Part shown: in pieces, positions 17,318 through 24,612 of the stretch
Layout of the letters: each line of letters opens with the position of its first letter
Position numbering within the stretch: the stretch's first letter is position 1
NCBI RefSeq assembly: GCF_902499045.1
Contig: NZ_CABVPL010000007.1
Span: 1-64,000, forward strand
Direction: 5' to 3'
Source: Burkholderia latens
GTDB lineage: Bacteria > Pseudomonadota > Gammaproteobacteria > Burkholderiales > Burkholderiaceae
Length of the DNA stretch: 64,000 bases
The notes under the pieces: model-generated
What the model saw: only the letters and a program-made list of their open reading frames with translations
What the model was told of the DNA's origin: nothing
Database searches by the model: none
Position numbers and translations under genes: made by a program

Positions 17318-17983
17318 ATGGCCCGCAAGACCCGGGAAGAATCGCTCGCCATCAAGCACCGGATCCTCGACGCCGCCGAACTCGTGCTGCTCGAAAAAGG
17401 CGTCGCGCAAACCGCGATGGCCGACCTCGCCGAGGCGGCCGGCATGTCGCGCGGCGCCGTGTACGGCCATTACCGCAACAAGATGGAAGTGTGTCTCGCG
17501 ATGTGCGACCGCGCGTTCGCGCGCACGTCCGAAGGTTTCGACGCGGTCGACAGCCTGCCCGCGTTCGCGACGCTGCGCCGCGCGGCGTCGCACTACCTGC
17601 GGCAATGCGGCGAACCGGGCGCGATGCAGCGCGTGCTCGTGATCCTCTATACGAAGTGCGAGCAGAGCGAGGAGAACGGCGCATTGCTGCGGCGGCGCAT
17701 GTTGCTCGAGCTGCAGATGCTGCGCATCGCGAAGGCGCTGCTGCGCCGTGCGATCGCGGCCGGCGAACTCGCGGCCGATCTCGACGTCCATCTCGCGGCG
17801 GTCTATCTCGTGTCGCTGCTCGAAGGCGTGTTCGCGTCGATGATCTGGACCAACCGGCTGCGCGGCACTTTGTGGAACGACGCGGAGGCGATGCTCGACG
17901 CCGGTTTCGACGCGGTGAGAACGTCGGCGGCGCTCCGCGCGCGTGCGCAAAAATTGCCTTGTGGACGAGACGCATCGCAATAA
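17318..17983 (+). CDS. amrR: TetR-family repressor of the efflux operon
   Basis: 221-residue TetR/AcrR regulator. The N-terminal HTH is typical (ILDAAELVLLEKGVAQTAMA, then SRGAVYGHYRNKMEV), spanning about residues 15-60. The C-terminal domain should bind a ligand, probably a pump substrate; its region resembles the AcrR/TtgR C-terminal domain. Divergent from amrAB-oprA and separated by about 150 bases holding a palindrome, so it most likely represses the pump and itself. ATG at 17318 is preceded by GTAAGGAA. Confidence 0.9.
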   Translation: MARKTREESLAIKHRILDAAELVLLEKGVAQTAMADLAEAAGMSRGAVYGHYRNKMEVCLAMCDRAFARTSEGFDAVDSLPAFATLRRAASHYLRQCGEPGAMQRVLVILYTKCEQSEENGALLRRRMLLELQMLRIAKALLRRAIAAGELAADLDVHLAAVYLVSLLEGVFASMIWTNRLRGTLWNDAEAMLDAGFDAVRTSAALRARAQKLPCGRDASQ

Positions 17984-18072
17984 ATGCGGATTTAACCCGA
18001 TTTACCGCAGTGCGAAACGAATGAGCCGACCCTCTTTAAAATTTTTAACGTTTCGCGGAACATCGGTAGACT

Positions 18073-18206
18073 GACGCTGTCATCTTTCTTTAGCGTCTTC
18101 GTGATAACCGGGTTCGACCCGGCTAGATCACGCCGCCGTTCGAAGCGGGCCTGCCCGCAAGTTGGGTCGAACGGGAACGATACAGGCCCCTGGCGGGGCC
18201 TGTTTT
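18073..18206 (+). ncRNA. Candidate structured small RNA or leader with terminator
   Basis: Four hairpins follow each other: GACGCT/AGCGTC (18073-18097), CGTGAT/ATCACG enclosing CCGGGT-TCG-ACCCGG (18100-18132), GCGGGC-CT-GCCCGC (18145-18158), and the terminator ACAGGCCCC-TGGC-GGGGCCTGT with TTTT (18182-18206). A possible promoter, TTAACG and TAGACT about 17 apart, lies at roughly 18044-18070. No ORF is present. It could be a free sRNA or an attenuator in front of the M23 peptidase gene. Confidence 0.5.
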
Positions 18207-18210
18207 GTTG
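18182..18210 (+). terminator. Strong rho-independent terminator upstream of the M23 gene
   Basis: Nine-base perfect stem ACAGGCCCC/GGGGCCTGT with a TGGC loop, followed by TTTTGTTG. It lies about 85 bases before the peptidase start and about 200 bases after the amrR stop. Confidence 0.8.
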
Positions 18211-18294
18211 CACGCCCGTCGCCCGCCCCCGTCGTCGCCCGACGGACGGACCGCCGACGGCTCCTGCCCACACCTCTTTGAACCGCTTTCCTGG

Positions 18295-19578
18295 ATGTGG
18301 ACACCTGTGGTCAAGCCTGCCGCAACTCCTGATACTTTCGCGCCCGGCCGCGCGCGGCGCTTCGTGCGCGCGCTCGTGCCGGCCGCCGTGCTCGGCGCTC
18401 TCGCCGCCTTCGGTCTCGCCGCCGCGCTGCCGGCCGTGTCGCAACTGCCGGGCGCCGTCGACACCGGCGCCGCCGCGCTGCCGCAGCGCGTGCTGTCCGA
18501 CACGCCGTTTCCGACCGCGCAGCATTTCGTGACGAGCGAACTCGTGCGCACGCTCGGCGAACGCAACGAATTCGACGAACGCAGCAACCGCGGCGCGCAG
18601 CCCGGCCTGTTCGCGCCGCTCAGCGCCCACCGCAACGACATGCTCGGCTACACGAACCTGTTCCAGTACGCCGCGCCCGAAAATGCGCACGGGATGCGCG
18701 CGGGCGACATCGAACTCACGCTGTCCGATACGCTGAACCGCCTGGACGTGCCGCCCGAGGTGCGCATCCAGCTCGGCGATCTCGTCAGCGGCAAGGTCGC
18801 GATGCGCGCGAGTGCGCAGCGCGGCGACTACTACCGCGTCGCGTACGACACCAACAACGGCACGCCGCATCTCACCGCGGTCGAGTTGCGCGTCGCCGGC
18901 CGCACGTTCGGCGCGATCTGGTTCCGCGCGCCGGGCGCCGATCATGGCGCGTACTACACGCTCGACGGCGCGCCGCTCGAAGCGGCCGCATTCACGATGC
19001 CGGTCAAATGGACGCGCATCAGCTCGTTCTTCGGCGAGCGCATCCATCCGCTGTCGCAGGCGATGGCGTTCCATACGGGCGTCGACCTCGCCGCGCCGTC
19101 GGGCACGCCGGTCACGTCGGCGGCCGACGGCGTCGTGTCGTTCGTCGGCACCGATCCGGGCGGCTACGGCCGCTACGTGATCGTCGATCATGCGGATGGC
19201 TATTCGACCTACTACGCGCATCTCTCCGCGTATGCGCGCGGGCTGAAGGTCGGCGAAACGGTGAAGCAGGGCCAGCGCATCGGCTCGGTCGGGATGACGG
19301 GCGCGGCCACCGGCCCGCACCTGCACTTCGAAGTGCGTGTCGCGAACGATCCGGTCGATCCGCTCGTCACGCTCGCGAACGCGCAGACGGGGCTGTCCGA
19401 CATGCAGCTCACCGCCTTCCGGCAGGAAGCGGCGCAATGGCGTTTCCGCCTCGCATCGATCCACACGGCGCCGTTCGCGTTCGCGCAAAGCGACGGCCCG
19501 CTGTGGGGCGACTTCGCGACCGGCCCGTCGATGCTGCGTTCGGTGTTCGATACGCATTACTCGGCGGAACGAAGCTGA
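18295..19578 (+). CDS. M23-family metallopeptidase (cell-wall endopeptidase-like)
   Basis: 427-residue exported peptidase. One TM/signal segment lies at about residues 24-45 (ALVPAAVLGALAAFGLAAAL), then a middle domain, then an M23 LytM domain at about 240-360. The zinc ligands are present: HTGVDLAAP (His and Asp), and GPHLHFEV (HxH). This composition fits MepM-like murein hydrolases that cut peptidoglycan cross-links, or activators of amidases. The ATG at 18295 is the first plausible start but has no clear ribosome site; the frame continues back to 18205. Nothing in the neighbours specifies its partner. Confidence 0.85.
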   Translation: MWTPVVKPAATPDTFAPGRARRFVRALVPAAVLGALAAFGLAAALPAVSQLPGAVDTGAAALPQRVLSDTPFPTAQHFVTSELVRTLGERNEFDERSNRGAQPGLFAPLSAHRNDMLGYTNLFQYAAPENAHGMRAGDIELTLSDTLNRLDVPPEVRIQLGDLVSGKVAMRASAQRGDYYRVAYDTNNGTPHLTAVELRVAGRTFGAIWFRAPGADHGAYYTLDGAPLEAAAFTMPVKWTRISSFFGERIHPLSQAMAFHTGVDLAAPSGTPVTSAADGVVSFVGTDPGGYGRYVIVDHADGYSTYYAHLSAYARGLKVGETVKQGQRIGSVGMTGAATGPHLHFEVRVANDPVDPLVTLANAQTGLSDMQLTAFRQEAAQWRFRLASIHTAPFAFAQSDGPLWGDFATGPSMLRSVFDTHYSAERS

Positions 19579-19638
19579 TTCCGACGCACGATCCAGCTTG
19601 CAGAAGAGCGTACGGTCAAAATGCTCCGCCGCTCTTCT

Positions 19639-19779
19639 CTACACGGTCCGTTGTTCAGCGCCTATGCGCGTGAAGTCATAGCCTGATTCGCAGCGGAATA
19701 CATGGTACTTCAGCCCTCGCCATTCGAGCATCAAAAGCGTAAGCCCTTCGTTCGGCGGTAATCTCGACCAGACGGACAT
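19639..19779 (-). CDS. Short hypothetical ORF in a rearranged region
   Basis: 46-codon ORF encoding a protein that begins SVWSRLPPNEGLTLLMLEWR and ends TRIGAEQRTV. Its composition looks protein-like and differs from the GC-driven shadow ORFs. No ribosome site is evident. It lies just beyond a haemagglutinin fragment and may be a remnant from the same rearrangement, possibly part of a once longer gene. Not recognised. Confidence 0.3.
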   Translation of the reverse strand: MSVWSRLPPNEGLTLLMLEWRGLKYHVFRCESGYDFTRIGAEQRTV

Positions 19780-19836
19780 ATGCAACATCCGGCTTGCGAC
19801 GTGCACGTGTCGGAGAAGTACCTTGTCTCATTGTCT

Positions 19837-20280
19837 TCAGAACTGAGCAGTCACCTGAAAACCGAGCGTCACTCGCGCAGTCGGAAAACCCAGATCGACG
19901 CCGATCTGATTGAAAAAGTAGTCGCTCGACAGGAAGGTCTTCTGATTCGTGAACGCCGGGTTCGTCTCGATCACGTAGCTCGCGTTCGGCGACTGGCTCG
20001 GCCTGTACAACCCGCCCTGCGGAATCGCGAGATTGTCCAGCACCCTTTGCGCCGTCGCGCCGGCGATGATCGGCCTGACGGGCTGAACGGGCTTACTCGT
20101 CACGGTCCCGCCTTTCGCGCCTGCGCCGGAAACCTGCCCCGTTACCATACCGCCCGACGTTTTCGACACCGCGGCATTACCGTTCAGGCTTCCAAACGTC
20201 AGGCCCGGCACTTCCTGCCCGGGAAGCAGCCCGAGCGACGGAATCGACGCGTTGCCCGCCGTGTTGTTGATGCTGATTGC
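19837..20280 (-). pseudogene. Filamentous haemagglutinin/CdiA-like fragment
   Basis: About 148 codons that resemble the inner part of large two-partner-secretion exoproteins. The tell-tale stretch is IPQGGLYRPSQSPNASYVIE followed by TNPAFTNQKTFLSSDYFFNQ, matching the 'LVETDPAFT...LSSDYML.QLG' region that precedes the VENN/toxin part of FhaB and CdiA proteins. In frame, similarity runs from about 20280 (AISINNTAGNAS) to a stop at 19837 after the odd tail TARVTLGFQVTAQF. There is no start, signal, haemagglutinin repeats or toxin domain, so it is a decayed or recombined remnant. Its 5' edge coincides with the 3' end of the neighbouring permease gene. Confidence 0.65.
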
Positions 20281-20971
20281 CCTCGACGCTCCGCTCCCTC
20301 GGCCCCCGCGACAACAACCACCGCGCCGCGCCGTCGAGCGACGTGCACAGCACCAGATAGATCACCGCGACGAACAGGAAGATCGGCGCCGGATACACCA
20401 TCAGCCGGTTGTTCACCTGCGTGGCGACGAACGACAGCTCGGGTACGCCGACGATATACGCGAGCGACGTGTCCTTCACGAGCGCGACCCACTGGTTGAC
20501 GAACGACGGCGTCATGATCCGGATCGCCTGCGGCAGCAGCACGTAACGCACCGTCTGCCAGCGCGTGAGGCCAAGCGACAGCCCCGCCTGCCACTGTCCG
20601 TCGCCGGCCGCGACGATGCCCGCATGTACCGCATGTGCGAGATACGCCCCGCCGATCAGCGCGAGCGCGCACACGACCGTCGCGAGCCCCGGCACGTCCA
20701 TGTGCAGCAGCATCGGCATCAGGAAGTACGTCCAGAAGATCAGCATCAGCACCGGAATCGCGCGGAAGAAGCCGATGAACGCGAGCAGCAGCACGCGCGC
20801 CGGCCCGCGCGCGAGCGCCATCGCGACGCCGAGCGCCACGCCGAGCACCGCCGACGCGACGGCCGACGCGATCGCGAGCATCAGCGACAGCGCCGCCCCG
20901 CCGAGCGGGCCGTCCGGGAACGCGCCGACCAGCAGGTACGGGAGATTGGAGAACAGCAGCGAGAAATCCAT
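20177..20971 (-). CDS. Amino-acid ABC transporter permease, HisM/GlnP family (3' end altered)
   Basis: 264-residue inner-membrane permease for a polar amino acid. Hydrophobic helices begin at SLMLAIASAVASAVLGVALG; the EAA loop is present (GGAYLAHAVHAGIVAAGDGQ, then GLSLGLTRWQTVRYVLLPQA). The first permease gene stops two bases before this ATG. The last 35 or so residues (from about GNQHQQHGG onward) are not permease-like: the frame reads out of phase through the haemagglutinin fragment until 20177. The native stop was therefore probably lost at a recombination joint near 20280. The membrane part looks whole, so the protein may still work. Confidence 0.82.
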   Translation of the reverse strand: MDFSLLFSNLPYLLVGAFPDGPLGGAALSLMLAIASAVASAVLGVALGVAMALARGPARVLLLAFIGFFRAIPVLMLIFWTYFLMPMLLHMDVPGLATVVCALALIGGAYLAHAVHAGIVAAGDGQWQAGLSLGLTRWQTVRYVLLPQAIRIMTPSFVNQWVALVKDTSLAYIVGVPELSFVATQVNNRLMVYPAPIFLFVAVIYLVLCTSLDGAARWLLSRGPRERSVEGNQHQQHGGQRVDSVARAASRAGSAGPDVWKPER

Positions 20972-20973
20972 CG

Positions 20974-21696
20974 TCAACGCCCTGCCCCGAGCCGGTCGCG
21001 CCATTGCGTAGCCGTGTACGCGCCGGCCTCGATCGCGGCCACCGCCGCGACGTACAGCACGGTCGCCACGCCGAACGCGGCGAACGTCTTGAACGTCTCC
21101 GTCTCGACCTGCCGCGACGCATACGACAGTTCGGCGACACCGATCGCCATCGCGAGCGACGAGTTCTTCACGAGATTCATGTATTGGCCGAGCAGCGGCG
21201 GCAGCGCGATACGCACGGCCTGCGGCAACACCACGTAGCGCAGCGACTGCAGCGGCGTAAGCCCGAGCGCCGCGGCCGCGTCGTGCTGTGCTCGGCGCAC
21301 GCCGCGCAGCCCGGCTTCGCATTCCTCGGCGACGAACGCGGCCGTATAGGCGCTCAGTCCGACCCAGCCCGCGACGAATTCGAATGACGGCCATGCGAGC
21401 GTGAGCGGCCCCATGCCGAGTTCGTGGCGTGCGTTCAGCCATGCCGTCCATGTGTCGGGCAGCAGCGACGCGACGCCGAAATACCAGAACAGCAACTGCA
21501 CGAGCAGCGGCGTATTGCGAAACGCGACGACATAACCGGCGGCCAGCGCGCGGAGCCCGCTCGCACGAGCATGCCGCGCGACGGCGAGCAGCAGCCCGCC
21601 GACGGTTGCGGCGAGCGCCGACGCGGCCGCAAGGCCGAGCGTCAGCAGGAAGCCGTGCCAAAGCCAGAACAGATATTTGGGCGCCAAGCCGAGCAT
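20974..21696 (-). CDS. Amino-acid ABC transporter permease, HisQ/GltJ family
   Basis: 240-residue membrane protein, the first of two permeases. Helices include FLLTLGLAAASALAATVGGL. The typical segment FRNTPLLVQLLFWYFGVASL and the EAA loop (FVAEECEAGLRGVRRAQHDA, then AAALGLTPLQSLRYVVLPQA) are both present. I use the ATG at 21696 (MLGLAPKYLF) because the 26 residues before it are Arg-rich and not membrane-like; an ATG at 21774 is also in frame and neither has a good ribosome site. Partner of the binding protein upstream and second permease downstream. No ATPase gene is adjacent. Confidence 0.86.
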   Translation of the reverse strand: MLGLAPKYLFWLWHGFLLTLGLAAASALAATVGGLLLAVARHARASGLRALAAGYVVAFRNTPLLVQLLFWYFGVASLLPDTWTAWLNARHELGMGPLTLAWPSFEFVAGWVGLSAYTAAFVAEECEAGLRGVRRAQHDAAAALGLTPLQSLRYVVLPQAVRIALPPLLGQYMNLVKNSSLAMAIGVAELSYASRQVETETFKTFAAFGVATVLYVAAVAAIEAGAYTATQWRDRLGAGR

Positions 21697-21808
21697 GATG
21701 CGACGGTGCGGGCGCGCAATGCGCGCCACGAAGAAGGAAGCAGAAAACGCCGCGATCCGTGCGCGCCGGCACATCCGGCGGCCGATCGCGGCGCGCGCGG
21801 TGTGCGGC

Positions 21809-22624
21809 TCAGGTCTTGTCGCCGATGCGGAAGATGCGCGTGAGCGGCGTCTTCGTCGTCGGGCCGAACCATGCGTCGTAGATCTGCGCCGCGCGGCCGT
21901 TCGCCTCGAGCCCCTTCAGCGTGTCGTTCACGAAGCCGAGCAGCCGCGTTTCGCCCTTCGGCACGCCGACGCCCATGTAGTCGTTCGAGATCGTGAACGG
22001 CGGGATCTCGTAGTTCTGCTTGTCGGGCACGTTCGCGAGCAGGCCGATCAGTTTCGGCCCATCCTGCGTGATCGCCTGCACGTTGCCGGCGCGCAGTGCG
22101 GCGAACGCGAACGGCGTGTCGTCGTACGCGACGATCGTCGCCTTCGGGAATTTCTCGCGCAGCGTGATCTCGTTCGTCGTGCCCTTGTCGGCGCCGACGC
22201 GCAGCGTGTTCAACTGGTCCGCCGATTTCAGCACGCCCTTCTTCGCGAGAAACTGCTGGCCCGACGAGAAATACGGAATGCTGAAGTCGACCTGCTTCGC
22301 GCGCTCGTCGGTGATCGTGAAGTTCGCGAGCACGAGGTCGACCTTGCCCGACGTCAGGAACGGAATACGGTTCGCGGGGTTGGTCGGCTGCAGTTGCAGC
22401 TTCACGCCGAGCTTGTCGGCGAGCGCCTTCGCATAGTCGACGTCGAGGCCGACGATGTGATTGGTCTTGGCATCGACGTACCCGAACGGCGGATTGCTGT
22501 CGAACGTTGCGACGCGCAGCACGCCGGCCTTTTTGATGTCGTCGAGCCGGTCCGCGTGCGCGAGCGTGCCTGCGGTGACGAGCGCGGCCCCGACGAGCCA
22601 CGTAACGAGAGTGTGGAATTTCAT
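21809..22624 (-). CDS. Periplasmic amino-acid-binding protein (ABC transporter)
   Basis: 271-residue solute-binding protein of family 3 (GltI/FliY/HisJ type). Signal peptide ends at about AGTLAHA. Family strings are DDIKKAGVLRVATFDSNPPF, GLDVDYAKALADKLG and NPANRIPFLTSGKVDLVLAN, then FTITDERAKQVDFS. It captures a polar amino acid in the periplasm for the two permeases downstream. The ATG at 22624 has AGGT upstream; a GTG two codons earlier is in frame. The exact ligand cannot be read from sequence. Confidence 0.9.
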   Translation of the reverse strand: MKFHTLVTWLVGAALVTAGTLAHADRLDDIKKAGVLRVATFDSNPPFGYVDAKTNHIVGLDVDYAKALADKLGVKLQLQPTNPANRIPFLTSGKVDLVLANFTITDERAKQVDFSIPYFSSGQQFLAKKGVLKSADQLNTLRVGADKGTTNEITLREKFPKATIVAYDDTPFAFAALRAGNVQAITQDGPKLIGLLANVPDKQNYEIPPFTISNDYMGVGVPKGETRLLGFVNDTLKGLEANGRAAQIYDAWFGPTTKTPLTRIFRIGDKT

Positions 22625-22820
22625 GAGCACGACCTGATTTGTTATGACGGCCGCCGCGGATCGCGCGGCGGCCTGGTTCGAGGAACATCGCGACGCAGTG
22701 TGTGTCGCCGCGAAGCCGCTAACGTAGCAGTGCGCGCGTCAATTTCGAACCAACAAATGGTGCTTTGCTCTGCGGGTTTCGTGATGACGCGTGCACGGCT
22801 CGGACACACCCTGCGCGCGC

Positions 22821-22851
22821 AAAAAAAGACGCCCGCTGCGAGCAGCGGGCG
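22821..22851 (-). terminator. Rho-independent terminator (minus strand)
   Basis: CGCCCGCTG-CTCG-CAGCGGGCG stem on the minus strand followed by seven T. It lies about 150 bases beyond the kgtP terminator, so it should end another short minus-strand transcript. Confidence 0.8.
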
Positions 22852-22930
22852 CGAATCCCAGTCAAGGAGGTGTCACACGAACTACGGGCTCAGAATAAAA
22901 GCATCGCCCGCGGCGAACAACGAAGCGATT
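22821..22930 (-). ncRNA. Candidate small RNA with an anti-Shine-Dalgarno motif
   Basis: The minus strand has CACCTCCTT (22864-22872), the same bases as the 16S rRNA 3' tail, 12 bases before a perfect terminator. No protein-coding gene ends here. sRNAs with exposed C/U-rich anti-SD motifs are known in Burkholderia and related bacteria. The 5' end given is a guess; no clear promoter was found. Confidence 0.35.
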
Positions 22931-22991
22931 TCGATATCGATATCGCGCGTCGCGCGATGAGCTTGCACGCGGCAATGCGAACGCGCCGCGC

Positions 22992-23034
22992 ATGAAAAAA
23001 ACGGCGCACCGCCTGCGTGGCGGAGCGCCGTTTC
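22992..23034 (-). terminator. Terminator of the kgtP-like gene
   Basis: On the minus strand AACGGCGCTCCGCC-ACGCA-GGCGGTGCGCCGTT forms a long hairpin (one A/T mismatch region) followed by a run of T. It lies 45-85 bases after the permease stop. Confidence 0.85.
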
Positions 23035-23076
23035 GTTGCGTGATACGAGTCTCGGGCAGCCGGGCCGCCCCGCCGA

Positions 23077-24381
23077 TCACGGCTCGTGACGCAGATACCC
23101 TTCCTTGCTCGGATCGCGCATCCGCCACGACACGATCAGCGAGATCGCGCACAACGCGGTCACGTACCAGTAGAACGTTTCCTCGCTGCCGATCGACTTG
23201 AACCACAGCGCGACGTACTCGGCCGAACCGCCGAAGATCGCGTTCGCGACCGCGTACGACAGGCCGACGCCCATCGCCCGCACTTCGGGCGGGAACATCT
23301 CGGCCTTGATGAGGCCGCTGATCGACGTATAGAAACTGACGATCGCGAGCGCGACGGTGACGAGCACGAACGCGGCCGTCGGGCTCGTCACGGTCTTCAG
23401 TGCATGCATCAGCGGCACCGTGCCGATCACCGCGAACGCACCGAACAGGATCATCGACGTGCGGCGGCCGATCTTGTCTGACAGCGCGCCGAACACCGGC
23501 TGCATCAGCATGTAGACGAGCAGCGCGACGGTCATCACGTTGCTGGCCGTCTTCGCATGCATGCCCGCGGTGTTGACCAGATACTTCTGCATGTACGTCG
23601 TGAACGTGTAGAAGATCAGCGAGCCGCCGGCCGTGAAGCCGACCACCGTGAAGAACGCGCCCTTGTGCTGCCACACGCCGCGGATCGTGCCGGCGTCCTT
23701 CTTGTCGCGCGATGCGCTCGTCGACGTCTCGTCGAGCGATTTGCGCAGATACAGCGAGATCAGCGCGGCCGCCGCGCCGACGACGAACGGAATGCGCCAG
23801 CCCCACGCTTTCAGCTCGCCCGCCGACAGCGTCTGCTGCAGGATCACGAGCACCAGCAGCGCGCACAGCTGGCCGCCGATCAGCGTCACGTACTGGAACG
23901 ACGCGAAGAAGCCGCGCCGCCCCTTCAGCGCGACTTCGCTCATGTAGGTCGCGCTGGTGCCGTATTCGCCGCCGACGGACAGCCCCTGGAACAGTCGCGC
24001 GACGAGCAGCAGCGCCGGCGCGAGCGCGCCGATCTGCGCATAGGTCGGCAGCACCGCGATCACCAGCGAGCCGCCGCACATCATCAGCACCGAGATCATC
24101 ATCGCCGTGCGCCGGCCGTGGCGGTCGGCGATGCGGCCGAACAGCCAGCCGCCGATCGGACGCATCAGGAAGCCGGCCGCGAACACGCCGGCCGTGTTCA
24201 GCAGTTGCGTCGTCGTGTTGCCGCTCGGGAAGAATGCCGGCGCGAAGTACAGCGCGCAGAACGAGTAGATGTAGAAGTCGAACCACTCGACGAGGTTGCC
24301 CGACGAGGCGCCGACGATGGCGAACACGCGCCGCCGGGTGTCATGCGCGGACAGCGCAGCTTGGTCGCTCTGGACGTCCAT
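23077..24381 (-). CDS. kgtP: MHS-family alpha-ketoglutarate/dicarboxylate permease (KgtP-like)
   Basis: 434-residue major facilitator of the metabolite:H+ symporter group with 12 expected TM helices. The N-terminal string [20 protein letters not shown] is highly characteristic of KgtP, and the MFS motif [15 protein letters not shown] follows TM2. The second-half motif is [15 protein letters not shown]. Length equals that of the E. coli protein (about 432). Proton-coupled uptake of 2-oxoglutarate is the likely function, but related MHS carriers take other acids. ATG at 24381; a terminator follows. Single-gene unit between the amino-acid transporter and the prkA operon. Confidence 0.85.
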   Translation of the reverse strand: MDVQSDQAALSAHDTRRRVFAIVGASSGNLVEWFDFYIYSFCALYFAPAFFPSGNTTTQLLNTAGVFAAGFLMRPIGGWLFGRIADRHGRRTAMMISVLMMCGGSLVIAVLPTYAQIGALAPALLLVARLFQGLSVGGEYGTSATYMSEVALKGRRGFFASFQYVTLIGGQLCALLVLVILQQTLSAGELKAWGWRIPFVVGAAAALISLYLRKSLDETSTSASRDKKDAGTIRGVWQHKGAFFTVVGFTAGGSLIFYTFTTYMQKYLVNTAGMHAKTASNVMTVALLVYMLMQPVFGALSDKIGRRTSMILFGAFAVIGTVPLMHALKTVTSPTAAFVLVTVALAIVSFYTSISGLIKAEMFPPEVRAMGVGLSYAVANAIFGGSAEYVALWFKSIGSEETFYWYVTALCAISLIVSWRMRDPSKEGYLRHEP

Positions 24382-24562
24382 GGGTTGGTCTGTTCCTTTT
24401 AGTGCTTTCTGGGCGAGACGGCTGGGGGGCCGCCGCGTGCGGTCGCACGTGGCACCGGTTCCGGCGCACGGCGCTACGGGATTTTAGCGAAATGTAAAGT
24501 AACGGGCGCTCCGGGTTCGTCCCGATGTAGAAAAATCTTCTCCCGCCGTGCGTTCATCATAT

Positions 24563-24588
24563 GAAAACGCCAGCGCTGAGGCTGGCGT
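24563..24588 (-). terminator. Terminator of the prkA-yeaH-spoVR operon
   Basis: Minus-strand ACGCCAGC-CTCAGC-GCTGGCGT stem followed by TTTTC, 25 bases beyond the spoVR stop. Confidence 0.8.
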
Positions 24589-24612
24589 GTCATGCAAGCT
24601 GTTCTCCGGCGA

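Noticed and set aside
18107-18123. tRNA T-arm-like GGGTTCGACCC
   Set aside because: The rest of a cloverleaf (acceptor, D and anticodon arms) is missing; it is better explained as an inner hairpin of the structured RNA.
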